Shown one piece after another: positions 27,380-37,331 of a stretch of 64,000 bases of DNA. This DNA is from JALORV01 sp963769745 (GTDB lineage: Bacteria > Pseudomonadota > Gammaproteobacteria > Burkholderiales > Burkholderiaceae_F), in the NCBI GenBank assembly GCA_963769745.1, contig CAVYNB010000003.1:1-64000 (forward strand). Direction: 5' to 3'. Below the pieces are notes generated by a model that was given only the letters and a program-made list of their open reading frames with translations, did no database searches and had not been told where the DNA came from. The translations under genes and the position numbers were made by a program. Within the stretch, counting starts at the first letter, position 1. Every line of letters starts with the position of its first letter.

Positions 27380-29508
27380 TGACAACCGCGTCGCTGCTCG
27401 TCGAACTGCACACGGAGGAACTGCCGCCGCGGGCGCTGAAGTCCTTGTCGGAGGCCTTTGCCACCGGTATCGAGGCAAACCTCTATAGCCGGCAGTTCCT
27501 GACGCCCGAAAGCCGTGTCACCGCGTTCGGTGCACCGCGCCGGTTGGCGGTACACATCACGTCGGTGAAGGCCCGGTCGGCGGACCAGCCGTTCAGGCAG
27601 AAGCTGATGCCGCTGGCAGTGGCGCGCGACGCGGCGCGCAACTGGACACAGGCCTTCCTCAAGAAACTCGAGGGCCTCGGGCGCGGTCACCTGGCGCAGG
27701 TGCCCATCGGTAGCAGCAGTGGTGAGGATTCACTGGTGGTCGAGAGCGACGGCAAGGCCGAGTCGATCTTTCTGCACGGCATCACCGCCGGGCAGAACCT
27801 GCATGCAGGGCTGCAGGCGGCGCTCGACGAGACGATTGCCGGATTGCCGATTCCCAAGGTCATGAGCTACCAGCTCGCCGACGGCAGCACGACGGTGCAG
27901 TTCGTGCGGCCGGCGCACCGGCTGGTGGCGATGCATGGTCACCAGGTGGTGCCGGTGCAGACCCTCGGCCTGATGGCCGGGACCAAGACCCTCGGACATC
28001 GCTTCATGTGCAAGGGCGATGTGGTGATCCATGCGGCCGACACCTATGTCGAGCAGATGGAGTTCGAAGGCAAGGTCGTGCCGTCGTTCGCAGCGCGGCG
28101 ACAGCGTATCGAGGAACAGCTGGCGCGTGAGGCGGAGCGCATCGGCGCGACGGTCGTGGCGCCCGAGGACCTGCTCGATGAAGTCACGGCGCTGGTCGAG
28201 TGGCCGGTGGTCTACGAATCGGGATTCGAGCCGGAGTTCCTCGAGGTTCCGTCGGAGTGCCTGATCCTCACGATGCAGCAGAACCAGAAGTACTTCGCGC
28301 TGCGCGATGCAGGCGGTGCCTTGCTCAACCGTTTCCTGCTGGTGTCGAACCTCGACACCAAGGATCCGGAAGCGATCGTCGCCGGCAACGCCCGTGTGGT
28401 GCGTGCCCGCCTGGCCGACGCCAAGTTCTTCTACGACCAGGATCGCAAGCAGACGCTGGAAAGCCGGGTGAGCGGCCTGGCGAGCGTCGTGTATCACAAC
28501 AAGCTCGGCTCGCAGCTCGAACGCGTGGAACGCGTCACCGGCATCGCAGTGGGCATCGCGCGGCAGCTCGGGCTGGACGTCACGCATGTCGAGCGTGCCG
28601 CGCGCCTGGCGAAGGCCGATTTGCGCACGCTGATGGTCGGTGAGTTTCCGGAACTGCAGGGCATCATGGGCGAGTACTACGCGCGCCACGACGGCGAGTC
28701 CGGTGATGTGGCCGTCGCGATCCGCGAGCACTACCAGCCCCGCTTTGCCGGTGATGCGGTTCCCACCAGCACGTCAGGCATCTGTGTCGCGCTGGCGGAC
28801 AAGCTCGAGACGCTTGCGGGTCTGTTCGGTATCGGCGAAAAGCCGACCGGTGAGCGCGATCCGTATGCGTTGCGGCGCCACGCGCTCGGTGTGCTGCGCA
28901 TGCTGAAGGAGCAGGCCCTGCCGCTCGATCTCGGCGCGCTGGTCGGCGCGGCGCTCGCCGCCTTCCCGGCAGGCGTGCTGAAGGACAGCAACGCCCGCTC
29001 CGGCCTGATCGCGTTTTTCTCCGATCGGCTCGCCGGCCTGCTGCGCGACGAGGGCTACGGTGTCCACGAGATCGATGCGGTGCTTGCCGAAGGCTCGCTG
29101 CGCATCGACCAGGTGCCCAAGCGGCTGGAAGCCGTGCGCGCCTTCATGGAGCTTCCGGAAGCGATCAGCCTGGCAGCGGCCAACAAGCGGATCGGCAATA
29201 TCCTGAAGAAGGCCGATGCCGTGCCCGAGGGCTTTGACCGCGCTCTGCTGCTCGAGCCGGCCGAGCAGGCGCTCGGCAACGCCTTCGTTGACCTGCAGCC
29301 GGAGGCCGAGGCGCTCTACGAGCGGGGCGACTACACGGCCATGCTGCGCTCGCTGGCACCACTGAAGTTGCCGGTCGACCGCTTCTTCGACGATGTCATG
29401 GTCAATGTCGACGATGCTCGGCTGCGCGCCAACCGCCTCGGGCTGCTTCGGGGACTGCAGACCACGATGAATCGCGTGGCTGACATCTCCAAGCTCACGG
29501 CCGGCTAA
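27379..29508 (+). CDS. glyS: glycine-tRNA ligase beta subunit
   Basis: tRNA-recognition and HD-domain subunit that pairs with GlyQ. I start at the ATG at 27379, which shares its A with the glyQ TGA; a GTG one codon earlier is also in frame. The 709 residues are close to the usual 690-700. LLVELHTEELPPRAL near the start and LTMQQNQKYFAL in the middle are family motifs. The ancient HD-type region, then the C-terminal anticodon-binding-like domain ending FFDDVMVNVDDARLRANRL, are intact. In many relatives gmhB follows here; it is absent. Confidence 0.97.
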   Translation: MTTASLLVELHTEELPPRALKSLSEAFATGIEANLYSRQFLTPESRVTAFGAPRRLAVHITSVKARSADQPFRQKLMPLAVARDAARNWTQAFLKKLEGLGRGHLAQVPIGSSSGEDSLVVESDGKAESIFLHGITAGQNLHAGLQAALDETIAGLPIPKVMSYQLADGSTTVQFVRPAHRLVAMHGHQVVPVQTLGLMAGTKTLGHRFMCKGDVVIHAADTYVEQMEFEGKVVPSFAARRQRIEEQLAREAERIGATVVAPEDLLDEVTALVEWPVVYESGFEPEFLEVPSECLILTMQQNQKYFALRDAGGALLNRFLLVSNLDTKDPEAIVAGNARVVRARLADAKFFYDQDRKQTLESRVSGLASVVYHNKLGSQLERVERVTGIAVGIARQLGLDVTHVERAARLAKADLRTLMVGEFPELQGIMGEYYARHDGESGDVAVAIREHYQPRFAGDAVPTSTSGICVALADKLETLAGLFGIGEKPTGERDPYALRRHALGVLRMLKEQALPLDLGALVGAALAAFPAGVLKDSNARSGLIAFFSDRLAGLLRDEGYGVHEIDAVLAEGSLRIDQVPKRLEAVRAFMELPEAISLAAANKRIGNILKKADAVPEGFDRALLLEPAEQALGNAFVDLQPEAEALYERGDYTAMLRSLAPLKLPVDRFFDDVMVNVDDARLRANRLGLLRGLQTTMNRVADISKLTAG

Positions 29509-29518
29509 AGTGATGACG

Positions 29519-29585
29519 ACCCCCACGCTCACTGCGTTCGCTGCCCCCCAGGGGGCCGCCAGTCGGCTTGGGAACGGCCCGGCGC
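29519..29585. repeat. palindromic intergenic repeat between glyS and plsC
   Basis: CACTGCGTTCGCTG is followed by GCCCCCCAGGGGGC (29543-29556) and a second GC-rich inverted segment. From memory, similar palindromic repeats recur between genes in Burkholderiales. If the plsC frame is begun at the upstream GTG/ATG (29510 or 29513), this repeat would encode its first 28 residues, which is unlikely. Confidence 0.5.
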
Positions 29586-29593
29586 CGACTGAC

Positions 29594-30382
29594 ATGCCGG
29601 TCCTGCGCTCGGCGCTGTATCTGCTCTACCTGATCGCCGTCGTCATCCCGTGGGCCTTCGTCGTGCTGTCGGGGTGGCTCTTCCCGGTGCATACGCGTTA
29701 CTTCCTGTGCGCGTGCTACACGAAGATGGCAATCTGGGGCGCGCGCGTCATCTGCGGCATCGAGTGGAAAGTCGAGGGCTGGGACAATCTTCCCGACGGC
29801 CCGGCCATCCTGCTGCCCAAGCACCAGTCGTCGTGGGAGACATTGTGGCTGCCGTCGGTGATGCCGCGAGACCTGACCTTCGTCTACAAGCGCGAACTGA
29901 ACTGGCTGCCGTTCTTCGGTTGGGGTCTGGCCTCGGCGCAGATGATCAGCATCGATCGCCGCAAGGGACAGGACGCCTTCGAGCAGGTGGTCGAGCAGGG
30001 CATCGACCGCCTCGGGCGTGGCTGGTGGATCGTGATCTTTCCCGAGGGTACGCGCACGCGGCCCGGCTCGACGCGACGCTTCAAGACCGGCGGTGCAAGG
30101 CTCGCGGTACGCACTGGAGCGTTTGCCGTGCCGATCGCGGTGAACTCCGGCGAACTGTGGCCGCGCAACGCATTCATCAAGCGGCCCGGACTGATCACGG
30201 TGTCGATCGGCCCTCCGATCGATCCGCGTGGCAAGAGCCCCGATGAGGTGGGAGCCGCCGTCGAGTCATGGATCGAAACCGAGATGCGGCGACTGGCACC
30301 GCATCGCTACAGCGGTCCGTATGTCCCCGCCAGAGCGCCCGCGGCGGCGCGCGTCCCCGCGACCGATGCCGGTGCGGCATGA
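29594..30382 (+). CDS. plsC: 1-acyl-sn-glycerol-3-phosphate acyltransferase (PlsC family)
   Basis: Inner-membrane acyltransferase that makes phosphatidic acid from lysophosphatidic acid or acts on related lysolipids. I start at ATG 29594 (PVLRSALYLLYLIAVVIPWAF), directly at a membrane helix, because the upstream in-frame part comes from an intergenic repeat. The active-site block reads KHQSSWETL, so the usual HX4D is HX4E here. FPEGTRTRPG, the second conserved block, is intact. The stop overlaps the next ATG by four bases. A specialised acyl acceptor is possible. Confidence 0.85.
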   Translation: MPVLRSALYLLYLIAVVIPWAFVVLSGWLFPVHTRYFLCACYTKMAIWGARVICGIEWKVEGWDNLPDGPAILLPKHQSSWETLWLPSVMPRDLTFVYKRELNWLPFFGWGLASAQMISIDRRKGQDAFEQVVEQGIDRLGRGWWIVIFPEGTRTRPGSTRRFKTGGARLAVRTGAFAVPIAVNSGELWPRNAFIKRPGLITVSIGPPIDPRGKSPDEVGAAVESWIETEMRRLAPHRYSGPYVPARAPAAARVPATDAGAA

Positions 30383-31188
30383 AGCGGCTCAGGATCACGC
30401 CGGGGGAGCAGCTGTCGCTGGTTCTGGAACCGGGCGACGCCCCGTCCGTGGTCTCCGCGCCGCGGGTCAATGAAACTCCGTTGCGCCGGGTACAGGTCGG
30501 GCCCGCACTGCTGACGTATCGGTTACGGCGGGCGCGTCGCCGCTCGATCGGTTTCCAGATCGATGACCAGGGGCTGACCGTCAGTGCGCCGCGCTGGGTG
30601 CCGCTGCGCGAGATCGAAGCAGCGATCGCAGAAAAGCAGCGCTGGATTACGAACAAGCAGCGCGAGTGGCAGGAGTGGCGTACGCGGCGCCGGCTGCCGC
30701 AGGTGCACTTCGTCCATGGCGCGGCCTTGCCCTATCTCGGCGGCGAGCTGGTGCTGCGCCTCGGCGCGAGCAGCGCCGTCACCACCCGCGATGCCGGCGA
30801 ACTGCATGTCGCGCTGCCAGTCGACGCGCTGGAACAGCGAGTGCGCGACACGGTGCAGGCATGGCTGCAGTCGGAAGCAAGGCGCGTGTTCCAGGAGCGC
30901 ATTGAACGCTTTGCCGATCGCATTCACCCCCGCTATGCCGGCTGGTCACTGTCGTCCGCGCGATCACAATGGGGCTCGTGCACGCACGACGGACGCGTTC
31001 GGCTGAGCTGGCGTCTGATTCATTTCTCGCTGCCGGTGATCGATTACGTCGTTGCGCATGAACTCGCGCATCTGGCGGAGCTGAATCACGGGCCGCGCTT
31101 CTGGAACACGGTGGCGCAACTTCTGCCGGGTTTCGAGACCGCGCGTGACGAGATCCGGCGCGTCGACATGGCAGCCCTGCCTCTTTGA
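30379..31188 (+). CDS. YgjP/DUF45-type zinc metallopeptidase
   Basis: A 269-residue cytosolic protein of the YgjP-like (M48-related) metallopeptidase family. It starts on an ATGA overlap with plsC. RRARRRSIGFQI and WITNKQREW are typical of the N-terminal domain; SARSQWGSCTHDGRVRLSW and the gluzincin motif HELAHLAELNH (H227, E228, H231, plus H237) mark the catalytic domain. The gene is in its usual betaproteobacterial place between plsC and gloA. The physiological substrate is not known to me. Confidence 0.88.
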   Translation: MKRLRITPGEQLSLVLEPGDAPSVVSAPRVNETPLRRVQVGPALLTYRLRRARRRSIGFQIDDQGLTVSAPRWVPLREIEAAIAEKQRWITNKQREWQEWRTRRRLPQVHFVHGAALPYLGGELVLRLGASSAVTTRDAGELHVALPVDALEQRVRDTVQAWLQSEARRVFQERIERFADRIHPRYAGWSLSSARSQWGSCTHDGRVRLSWRLIHFSLPVIDYVVAHELAHLAELNHGPRFWNTVAQLLPGFETARDEIRRVDMAALPL

Positions 31189-31201
31189 CTTTGGAGACCT
31201 G

Positions 31202-31588
31202 ATGCGAATCCTGCACACCATGCTGCGCGTCGGCGACCTGCAACGCTCGATCGACTTCTACACGAAGGTGCTCGGCATGCAGTTGCTGCGCTCTACCGAC
31301 CGTCCGGAGCAGAAGTACACGCTCGCCTTTGTCGGCTACGGCGACGAACGTGAGCATGCGGTTCTCGAGCTCACCTACAACTACGGCGTGGATCGCTACG
31401 AGCTCGGCACGGCCTATGGCCACATCGCGATTGCGGTGCCCGATGCCTACGCAGCGTGCGATCGCATCCGGGCATCCGGCGGCAACGTGACCCGGGCCGC
31501 CGGTCCGGTGCAGGGCGGAAGCACGGTGATTGCGTTCGTGACGGACCCCGACGGCTACAAGATCGAGCTCATCCAGTCACGACAGTGA
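31202..31588 (+). CDS. gloA: lactoylglutathione lyase (glyoxalase I)
   Basis: Metalloenzyme that converts the methylglyoxal-glutathione hemithioacetal to S-lactoylglutathione. The ATG at 31202 has GGAGA seven bases upstream. The 128 residues give metal ligands H5, E56, H74 and E122, the same positions as in E. coli GloA, which implies the Ni/Co-type enzyme. It ends convergently with ksgA and overlaps it by 20 bases. Confidence 0.96.
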   Translation: MRILHTMLRVGDLQRSIDFYTKVLGMQLLRSTDRPEQKYTLAFVGYGDEREHAVLELTYNYGVDRYELGTAYGHIAIAVPDAYAACDRIRASGGNVTRAAGPVQGGSTVIAFVTDPDGYKIELIQSRQ

Positions 31589-32387
31589 GTGGCGCGCTCT
31601 GGGCACAGACGTACGCGTCGCTGAGCCGCACGAAGTCCGCGACCGACAGCACTTCCGCGCGCGCCTGAGGATCGACGCCTGCGCGGGTGATGTCCTCGGC
31701 GCTCATCAGTGTGGCGAGTGCATTGCGCAGGGTCTTGCGACGCTGCCCGAAGGCGGCGGCGACCACGCGCCCGTAGACCGCGGGATCGATCCGGGGCAGG
31801 TCCCCGATGGGCAGCGGCTGCATGCGGACGATGCTGGACGTCACCTGTGGCGGCGGATTGAAGGCACCGCGTGGAACATCGAAGAGCTTGGTCAGGCGGT
31901 AGCGGAACTGCAGCATCACCGACAGCCGGCCGTAGGTGCGGCTGCCCGGGCCGGCGACCATCCGATCGACCACTTCCTTCTGCAGCATGAAGTGCTGATC
32001 GAGCACGCGTTCGGCGATCGGCACAAGCGAGAACAACAGCGGCGACGAGATGTTGTAGGGCAGGTTGCCGACGAGGCGGAGCGAACCCGGCAGGCTGCTC
32101 CAGTCGAACTTCAACGCGTCGGCCTCGATCAACGTCAGCTGCTGCGGCGTGAATTCGCTGCGCAGCCAGGACGCCAGGTCCCGATCGATTTCCAGTGCGG
32201 TGACATGCCCGGCGCGTTCGACCAGTGCTCGCGTCAGCGCAGCCTGGCCCGGCCCGATCTCCACGATGGTCTGGCCGGGGTGCGGATCGATCGCATCGAT
32301 GATGCGCGCGATGACGCGCGGATCGTGCAGGAAGTTCTGGCCGAAGCGCTTGCGCGCGCGGTGCTGCAGCGGACCGGCCACGCTCAT
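31569..32387 (-). CDS. ksgA: 16S rRNA (adenine1518/1519-N6) dimethyltransferase
   Basis: SAM-dependent methyltransferase that dimethylates two adjacent adenosines near the 16S 3' end. The 272-residue product starts at ATG 32387 (SVAGPLQHRARKRFGQNFL). SAM motif I is VEIGPGQAALT, the catalytic NLPY is in LVGNLPYNIS, and the C-terminal domain ends with SVADFVRLSDAY. An in-frame extension upstream to 32489 overlaps pdxA and is not homologous. It lies about 40 bases after pdxA in the lptD-surA-pdxA-ksgA operon order. Confidence 0.96.
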   Translation of the reverse strand: MSVAGPLQHRARKRFGQNFLHDPRVIARIIDAIDPHPGQTIVEIGPGQAALTRALVERAGHVTALEIDRDLASWLRSEFTPQQLTLIEADALKFDWSSLPGSLRLVGNLPYNISSPLLFSLVPIAERVLDQHFMLQKEVVDRMVAGPGSRTYGRLSVMLQFRYRLTKLFDVPRGAFNPPPQVTSSIVRMQPLPIGDLPRIDPAVYGRVVAAAFGQRRKTLRNALATLMSAEDITRAGVDPQARAEVLSVADFVRLSDAYVCAQSAPLTVVTG

Positions 32388-32427
32388 GGCGACCGCAGGC
32401 GCGCTGCACGACGCCGCGGCGATACGT

Positions 32428-33391
32428 TCATTGCCGCCGCCCGACCAGCTCGATCGCCAGTTCCAGCGCTGCGCGCAGGCTGCCGGCATGCGCGCGGCCG
32501 GTCCCGGCGAGATCCAGCGCCGTGCCGTGGTCGACCGAGGTCCGCACGAACGGCAGGCCGAGCGTGATGTTGACGCCCTCGGCCAAAGGTGGCGTACTTG
32601 AGCACCGGCAGCCCCTGGTCATGGAACATCGCGAGCACTGCGTCGCACTGCTGGAGTTGAGCCGGAGTAAACAGCGTGTCGGCCGGCAGCGGTCCCCGGG
32701 CGTCGATGCGTTCGCCGCGAACGCGTTCGATCGCCGGCGTGATGACCTCGATCTCTTCGCGCCCCAGGTGTCCGCCCTCGCCGGCATGCGGATTGAGGCC
32801 GGCCACTGCAATGCGCGGGTGCGCGAGGCCGAAGCGAAGGCGCAGGTCGTGATCGAGGATGCGCAGCGTTTCGGCCAGGGTGTCGATCGACAGCGATGCG
32901 CTGACGCGTGCCAGAGGCAGATGGGTGGTCGCAAGCGCGACGCGCAGCGGGCCGTGCGGGGTTGCGCCGGCGAGCATCATCACCACCTGCGCTGTCGACG
33001 TCCGCTCGGCCAGGTACTCGGTGTGTCCCGAAAATGGAATGCCGGCGTCGTTGATGACGCTTTTCTGCACCGGCGCGGTAACGATCGCGTCGTAGCGTCC
33101 CGACTGGCATCCGTCGATCGCTTCGTCCAGCGTCGCCAGGACGTAGCGCGCATTGCGTACGTCGAGCCGGCCGGGTTGCGACGCGGCGGCCAGTGGTATG
33201 TGACGGACCTCCACCGACTCGGGGACCTTGCGCCCGGTGAGTTCGGCCCGCTCTTCAAGCAGAGCCGCGTCGCCGATCAATGTGATGTCGGCATCGAGCG
33301 GCGGCTCCAGCGCGGCGAGCGCGATTTCCGGCCCGATGCCGGCCGGTTCACCAGTGGTGAGCGCGAGTCGCGGACGCAGGCCGGCAGCCAC
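32428..33391 (-). CDS. pdxA: 4-hydroxythreonine-4-phosphate dehydrogenase, one frame break
   Basis: NAD-dependent enzyme of pyridoxal-5'-phosphate synthesis. A GTG at 33391 begins LRPRLALTTGEPAGIGPEIA. One extra C in GGCC at 32581-32584 (coding strand TTTGGCCGAG should be TTTGGCGAG) breaks the frame; the repaired text is LKYATFGEGVNITLGLPFVR, a family motif, followed by TSVDHGTALDLAGTG. Metal-binding His in IPFSGHTEYLAE and GLNPHAGEGGHLG are intact. Length after repair is about 320 residues. It lies 14 bases after surA, matching the conserved cluster. Confidence 0.93.
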
Positions 33392-33405
33392 GACGACCGT
33401 GCCGG

Positions 33406-34839
33406 CTAGCCGCGCTCTTCGACGCGGTACTCGACGTAGGTCTTGTCGCGCAACTGGCGCAGCCAGTCCTGGTAGGCCTCGTCACTCTTGCGATCGCGCA
33501 GCGCCTGGCGCGCCTGCTGACGCGCACGCTCGTTCGACGCCGGCTCCGTGCGGCGCTCGAGCACCTGGATCAGGTGCCAGCCGAACGGTGACTGCACCGG
33601 AACGCTGACTTCGCCGAGCTTCAGCGCGTTCATCGCGCGCTCGAACTCGGGCACGGTGTCGCCGGGATATACCCACCCCAGGTCGCCGCCCCGACTTCCG
33701 CTCGGGTCCAGTGAATGCAGTCGCGCCAGTGACCCGAATTCGATCTGCTTGGCTTCGATGCGCAGCTTGAACTCTTCCAGGCGACGCCGGACTTCCTGCT
33801 CGGGCGCAACGTCCGAGACACGCAGCAGGATGTGCCGCACGTGGGTCTGTTGCACCGGACCGCCGACCATTTTGGCCGCGACAGCACTGCGGCGACCCAG
33901 GACCTTGAGAATGTGAAAGCCGTTCGGGCTGCGTACGAGCGGTGCGATCTCGCCGGACTTCACTCCCTTGACGGCCTCAATGAACAGCGTGGGCAGGCGG
34001 TCGGTGTTGCGCCAGCCGAGTTCACCGCCCTGCAGTGCCTCGGCTGCATTCGAGTAGCTTGCCGCCAGCCGGGCAAAGTCCGCGCCGCCCTTCAGCTGCG
34101 CGATGAGGTCGTCCGCTCGAGTGCGCGTCTCTTCCAGCCGCTGTGGAGTCGAGTTCTCCGGTACGCGCAACAGGATCTGCGCGAGATTGATCTCCTCGGA
34201 ATCGGCGGTGACGCCCGACTGATCGGCAATGAAGTTGTCGAGCTCGCTCTCGGAAATCTGGAGCCGCCCGTCGACCTCACGCTCGCGCAGCCGGTTGAGC
34301 AGGATGTCCTGGCGGATGTCTTCACGGAACTGCGCGAATGAGACGCCCTCGGACTCGAGGCGCTGGCGCATCGCAGGGACGGTCATGTTGTTCGCCTCCG
34401 CAATCCGGCCCATGGCGGCATTGACGGTCGCATCGTCCACACGCACGCCAGTTTCGCGCGCGAGCTGCAGTTGCGCGCGGTCGACGATCATGCGTTCCAG
34501 GACCTGTCGCTCCAGGACGTCCTGCGGCGGCAGCTGGATCTTCTGCCGCTCCAGCTGGGCCATGGCCGACAGCGTGCGGGCGCGCAGTTCGTTCGCGGTG
34601 ATCACCTCGTCGTTGACGACGGCGACGATGCGGTCAACGGGCCGCGTCGATCGCGACGCCGGGGTCGCAGCGCCCGGCAGCGGCGTCGCTGCCGGCGGAG
34701 GCGCGGGCTGCACGGCGGCCGGCGCACCGGGTACTGGACGGAACGCGTCGCTGGCCGACGGCTGCTGCGCACGCGCGCCGAGGGCAATCAGGAAAAGTAG
34801 GAACAGCGCCCACGATGGGGCGCGAAATTGCATACGCAT
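33406..34839 (-). CDS. surA: periplasmic chaperone and peptidyl-prolyl isomerase SurA
   Basis: Periplasmic chaperone for outer-membrane proteins, in particular LptD, encoded immediately upstream. The ATG at 34839 opens a signal peptide (PSWALFLLFLIALGARAQ). A Pro/Ala linker follows, then the SurA N-terminal core starting VDRIVAVVNDEVITANEL, two parvulin domains (about 210-320 and 325-430, the second with THVRHILLRVSD), and a C-terminal helix. The 477 residues are slightly longer than E. coli SurA because of the linker. lptD ends six bases before it. Confidence 0.95.
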   Translation of the reverse strand: MRMQFRAPSWALFLLFLIALGARAQQPSASDAFRPVPGAPAAVQPAPPPAATPLPGAATPASRSTRPVDRIVAVVNDEVITANELRARTLSAMAQLERQKIQLPPQDVLERQVLERMIVDRAQLQLARETGVRVDDATVNAAMGRIAEANNMTVPAMRQRLESEGVSFAQFREDIRQDILLNRLREREVDGRLQISESELDNFIADQSGVTADSEEINLAQILLRVPENSTPQRLEETRTRADDLIAQLKGGADFARLAASYSNAAEALQGGELGWRNTDRLPTLFIEAVKGVKSGEIAPLVRSPNGFHILKVLGRRSAVAAKMVGGPVQQTHVRHILLRVSDVAPEQEVRRRLEEFKLRIEAKQIEFGSLARLHSLDPSGSRGGDLGWVYPGDTVPEFERAMNALKLGEVSVPVQSPFGWHLIQVLERRTEPASNERARQQARQALRDRKSDEAYQDWLRQLRDKTYVEYRVEERG

Positions 34840-34844
34840 GGGAT

Positions 34845-37201
34845 CTACTCGTAGTACTCGAACATACCCGGCTGCCGCGGCAGCGGGTTGATGCGCTGGT
34901 AGCCGGGGATATTACGCTGCAGTTGCGAGAGGGCGTTGGTTCCGACACTGGTGAGGCCGGACAGTTCCAGCTGGACGTAGAAGTTGGTCGTAGTCGAGTC
35001 CGTGGTCGTCTGGAAGCGCTGGAACGCGAATCGCACCAGCCAGCAGTCCTCCTTGAACTCGAAACCCGCTATGACTTCGACCGGCTTGCGGCTTTCGAAC
35101 GAGTAGTTGTAGCGACCGACCGCGTACCAGCGGTCGGACAACGGCCACTGAAACGCGATGTCCGTCTGGCTGGTGCCGGCGCCCGGAATGCTGCTTTCCT
35201 GGTACCGGTAATACGCGCTCAGGACCGATGCCCGCCGGGGCTGCCAGCGCATGCCGGCGGTGGCACGTGACACCGCACTTTCCTCTGCGGAGTACTGCAC
35301 GGCGAAGTCCACCGCCCAGTTAGTTGCCCAGCTGCGCCGTGAGGGCGGCCAGCAGATCGCTTTCGTTGCTGGAACGCGGTGACTCTCCGGGCAGGGTGAC
35401 CTTCTGGTCCGAAAAGTAGTAACGCTGGCCAACGGCCGCGCGCAGGCGCTCCGCACCGGTTTCCTCGTCGAGCACGCGCGTGCCGATTGCGAAAGTCAGC
35501 TGGTTGGCGTTGACGATGCGGTCGTAGCCCGAGTAGATGTTCTCGGTGAAAAATTGCGCATAGTTGAGGTCGGCCAGTGCGCTGTCGAAGTTGGGCAGCT
35601 GGTTCTGGTCGCGGAAAGGGATGTAGGCGTAGTACAGGCGCGGTTCCAGTGTCTGCTGGGACGAGCGGCCGAACCACTCCGTGTCGCGCTCGAAGATCAG
35701 GCCGGTGTCGAGGCTCAGGATCGGCATCACACGTGTCTGTGACTTGTCCTGTGGATTGAAGTCCGGGTCGAGGCTGTAGTAGGTCGCCGACAGCTGCGCA
35801 CGTGGCGTAATGAACCATCCCGGACTCAGGATCGGATAGGCGACACGCGGATTGAAGATGTAGCGCGAACCGGGCTGGAGGCCTGAATCGGGATTGGTAA
35901 AGCGGGTCCCGTCGAGGATCGCGGCGGCTTCGAAGCCGTTCCAGTCGGCCACGAAGCCATTGACCGTCACCTGCGGAACGCGCTCGTAGGGCGGCGTGAC
36001 CGGTGCCAGCGGGTCCTGCAGGATCTGGTTCTTGGTGACCCGCACCGCCGTGTTCCAGTACGTTTGCGTATAGGAGACGAACCCGTCCTGCGGCAGCACC
36101 TTCTGCGACGAGCCGAGAATCGTGCTCGAAAAGTCGACGAAGTAGTTGTCGTCGGACACGCGGTTGTAGTTGATGCCCGCTGCCACGCCCGACGGCCCCG
36201 CGTAGTTGAGCCGCACGCCGGTGTAGTCGCGTGTCTCATCGGTCTGTCGGTCGTTCTGGATAACGTCGTAAAGCAGCGTGCCGCTGTAGGTCGGCTGGAG
36301 GAAGCGGAACTCGTTGCCGAGCATCACGCCGCGCTTGGTCATCGCGCGCGGCGTGATCGTGTAGTCGTAGTTGGGTGCGATGTTCCAGTAAAACGGCGTG
36401 CGGATGTCGGTGCCCACGGACGTGCTCAGCCCGAAGCTCGGCGTCAGAAATCCTGAACGACGCTGGTCGCCGATCGGAAACCCGAGTATGGGCGAGGCGA
36501 GGATCGGCACGCCCTGGAAGTAAAGCCGCGCGCCGCTGGCGGTGGCGGACTGCTCCAGTCCGTCGACCTCCAGCGATTCGGCCTGCACCCACCAGGCGTC
36601 GTCGCCCGGTGCACAGGTCGTGAAGCGGGCATTTTCCATGCGGGCGCGCTGCTCCCCGAGGAACTCGATCAGCGTGGCATCACCGCGACCACTGCGAGCC
36701 GGATAGGCGAACTGGGCATCGGGCATTGCGCCGGTTTGCGCGTCGATGCGGAATGACAGCTCGGGCCCGGAGAAGATGCCGCCCTGCTTGAAGACGCGGG
36801 CGTTGCCTTCGACATCGACCTGGTCGGTGGCTTGCGTGTAGGTAATGCGGTCGCCACGCAGCACGGTGCCGCCGCGCCGCACCTCGGCATTGCCCTCCAG
36901 CACGATCTTCTCGTCGATCGTGCCCTCGATGCGCTGGGCACGCGCGAAAGTCGGCGCGGCTTCCGTCCCTAATGACCGCTTCTCGGACAGCAGGCGTTCG
37001 AGCTTGAGTCGCGGCCAGGGTGTATCGGGACTGACCGGAATGCGGGACTGATCGGGCACTGCGCCGGCCGGCGTGGACGGCGGCTCAGCAGGCACTCGTT
37101 TGCGCCAAGGTGCCCGTAGATACAGCAACGAACAGTGCAGCGCTCAGCGGAAGCAGTGCGAAACGCAGGATCGGCGCGGCATTCGCCGGCAGGCGCGGCA
37201 T
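34845..37201 (-). CDS. lptD: LPS-assembly protein LptD, two frame breaks
   Basis: Outer-membrane beta-barrel that inserts LPS into the outer leaflet. The true start is ATG 37201: it encodes a signal peptide (RFALLPLSAALFVAVS, cleavage near LAQ) in a frame that stops after 38 codons. One extra base near 37095-37100 separates it from VPAEPPSTPAGAVPD. An OstA/LptA-like jellyroll follows (KIVLEGNAEVRRGGTVLRGD), then the barrel domain. A second extra base near 35325-35330 interrupts the barrel between LLAALTAQL and NWAVDFAVQYS. The last strand ends GMFEYYE. Total about 785 residues after repair, usual for LptD. Confidence 0.93.
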
Positions 37202-37331
37202 TTAGAATTCGATGGCGAGGTCGAGCCGTGAGGGCCTGCAGAGGCCATAAAGAAAGAGCGCGCCGATTATAGGCATCGCATCCTCTGATGCCGCACGGAC
37301 GTTCGCTGCGGTCTGACATCATTCGCAATCC

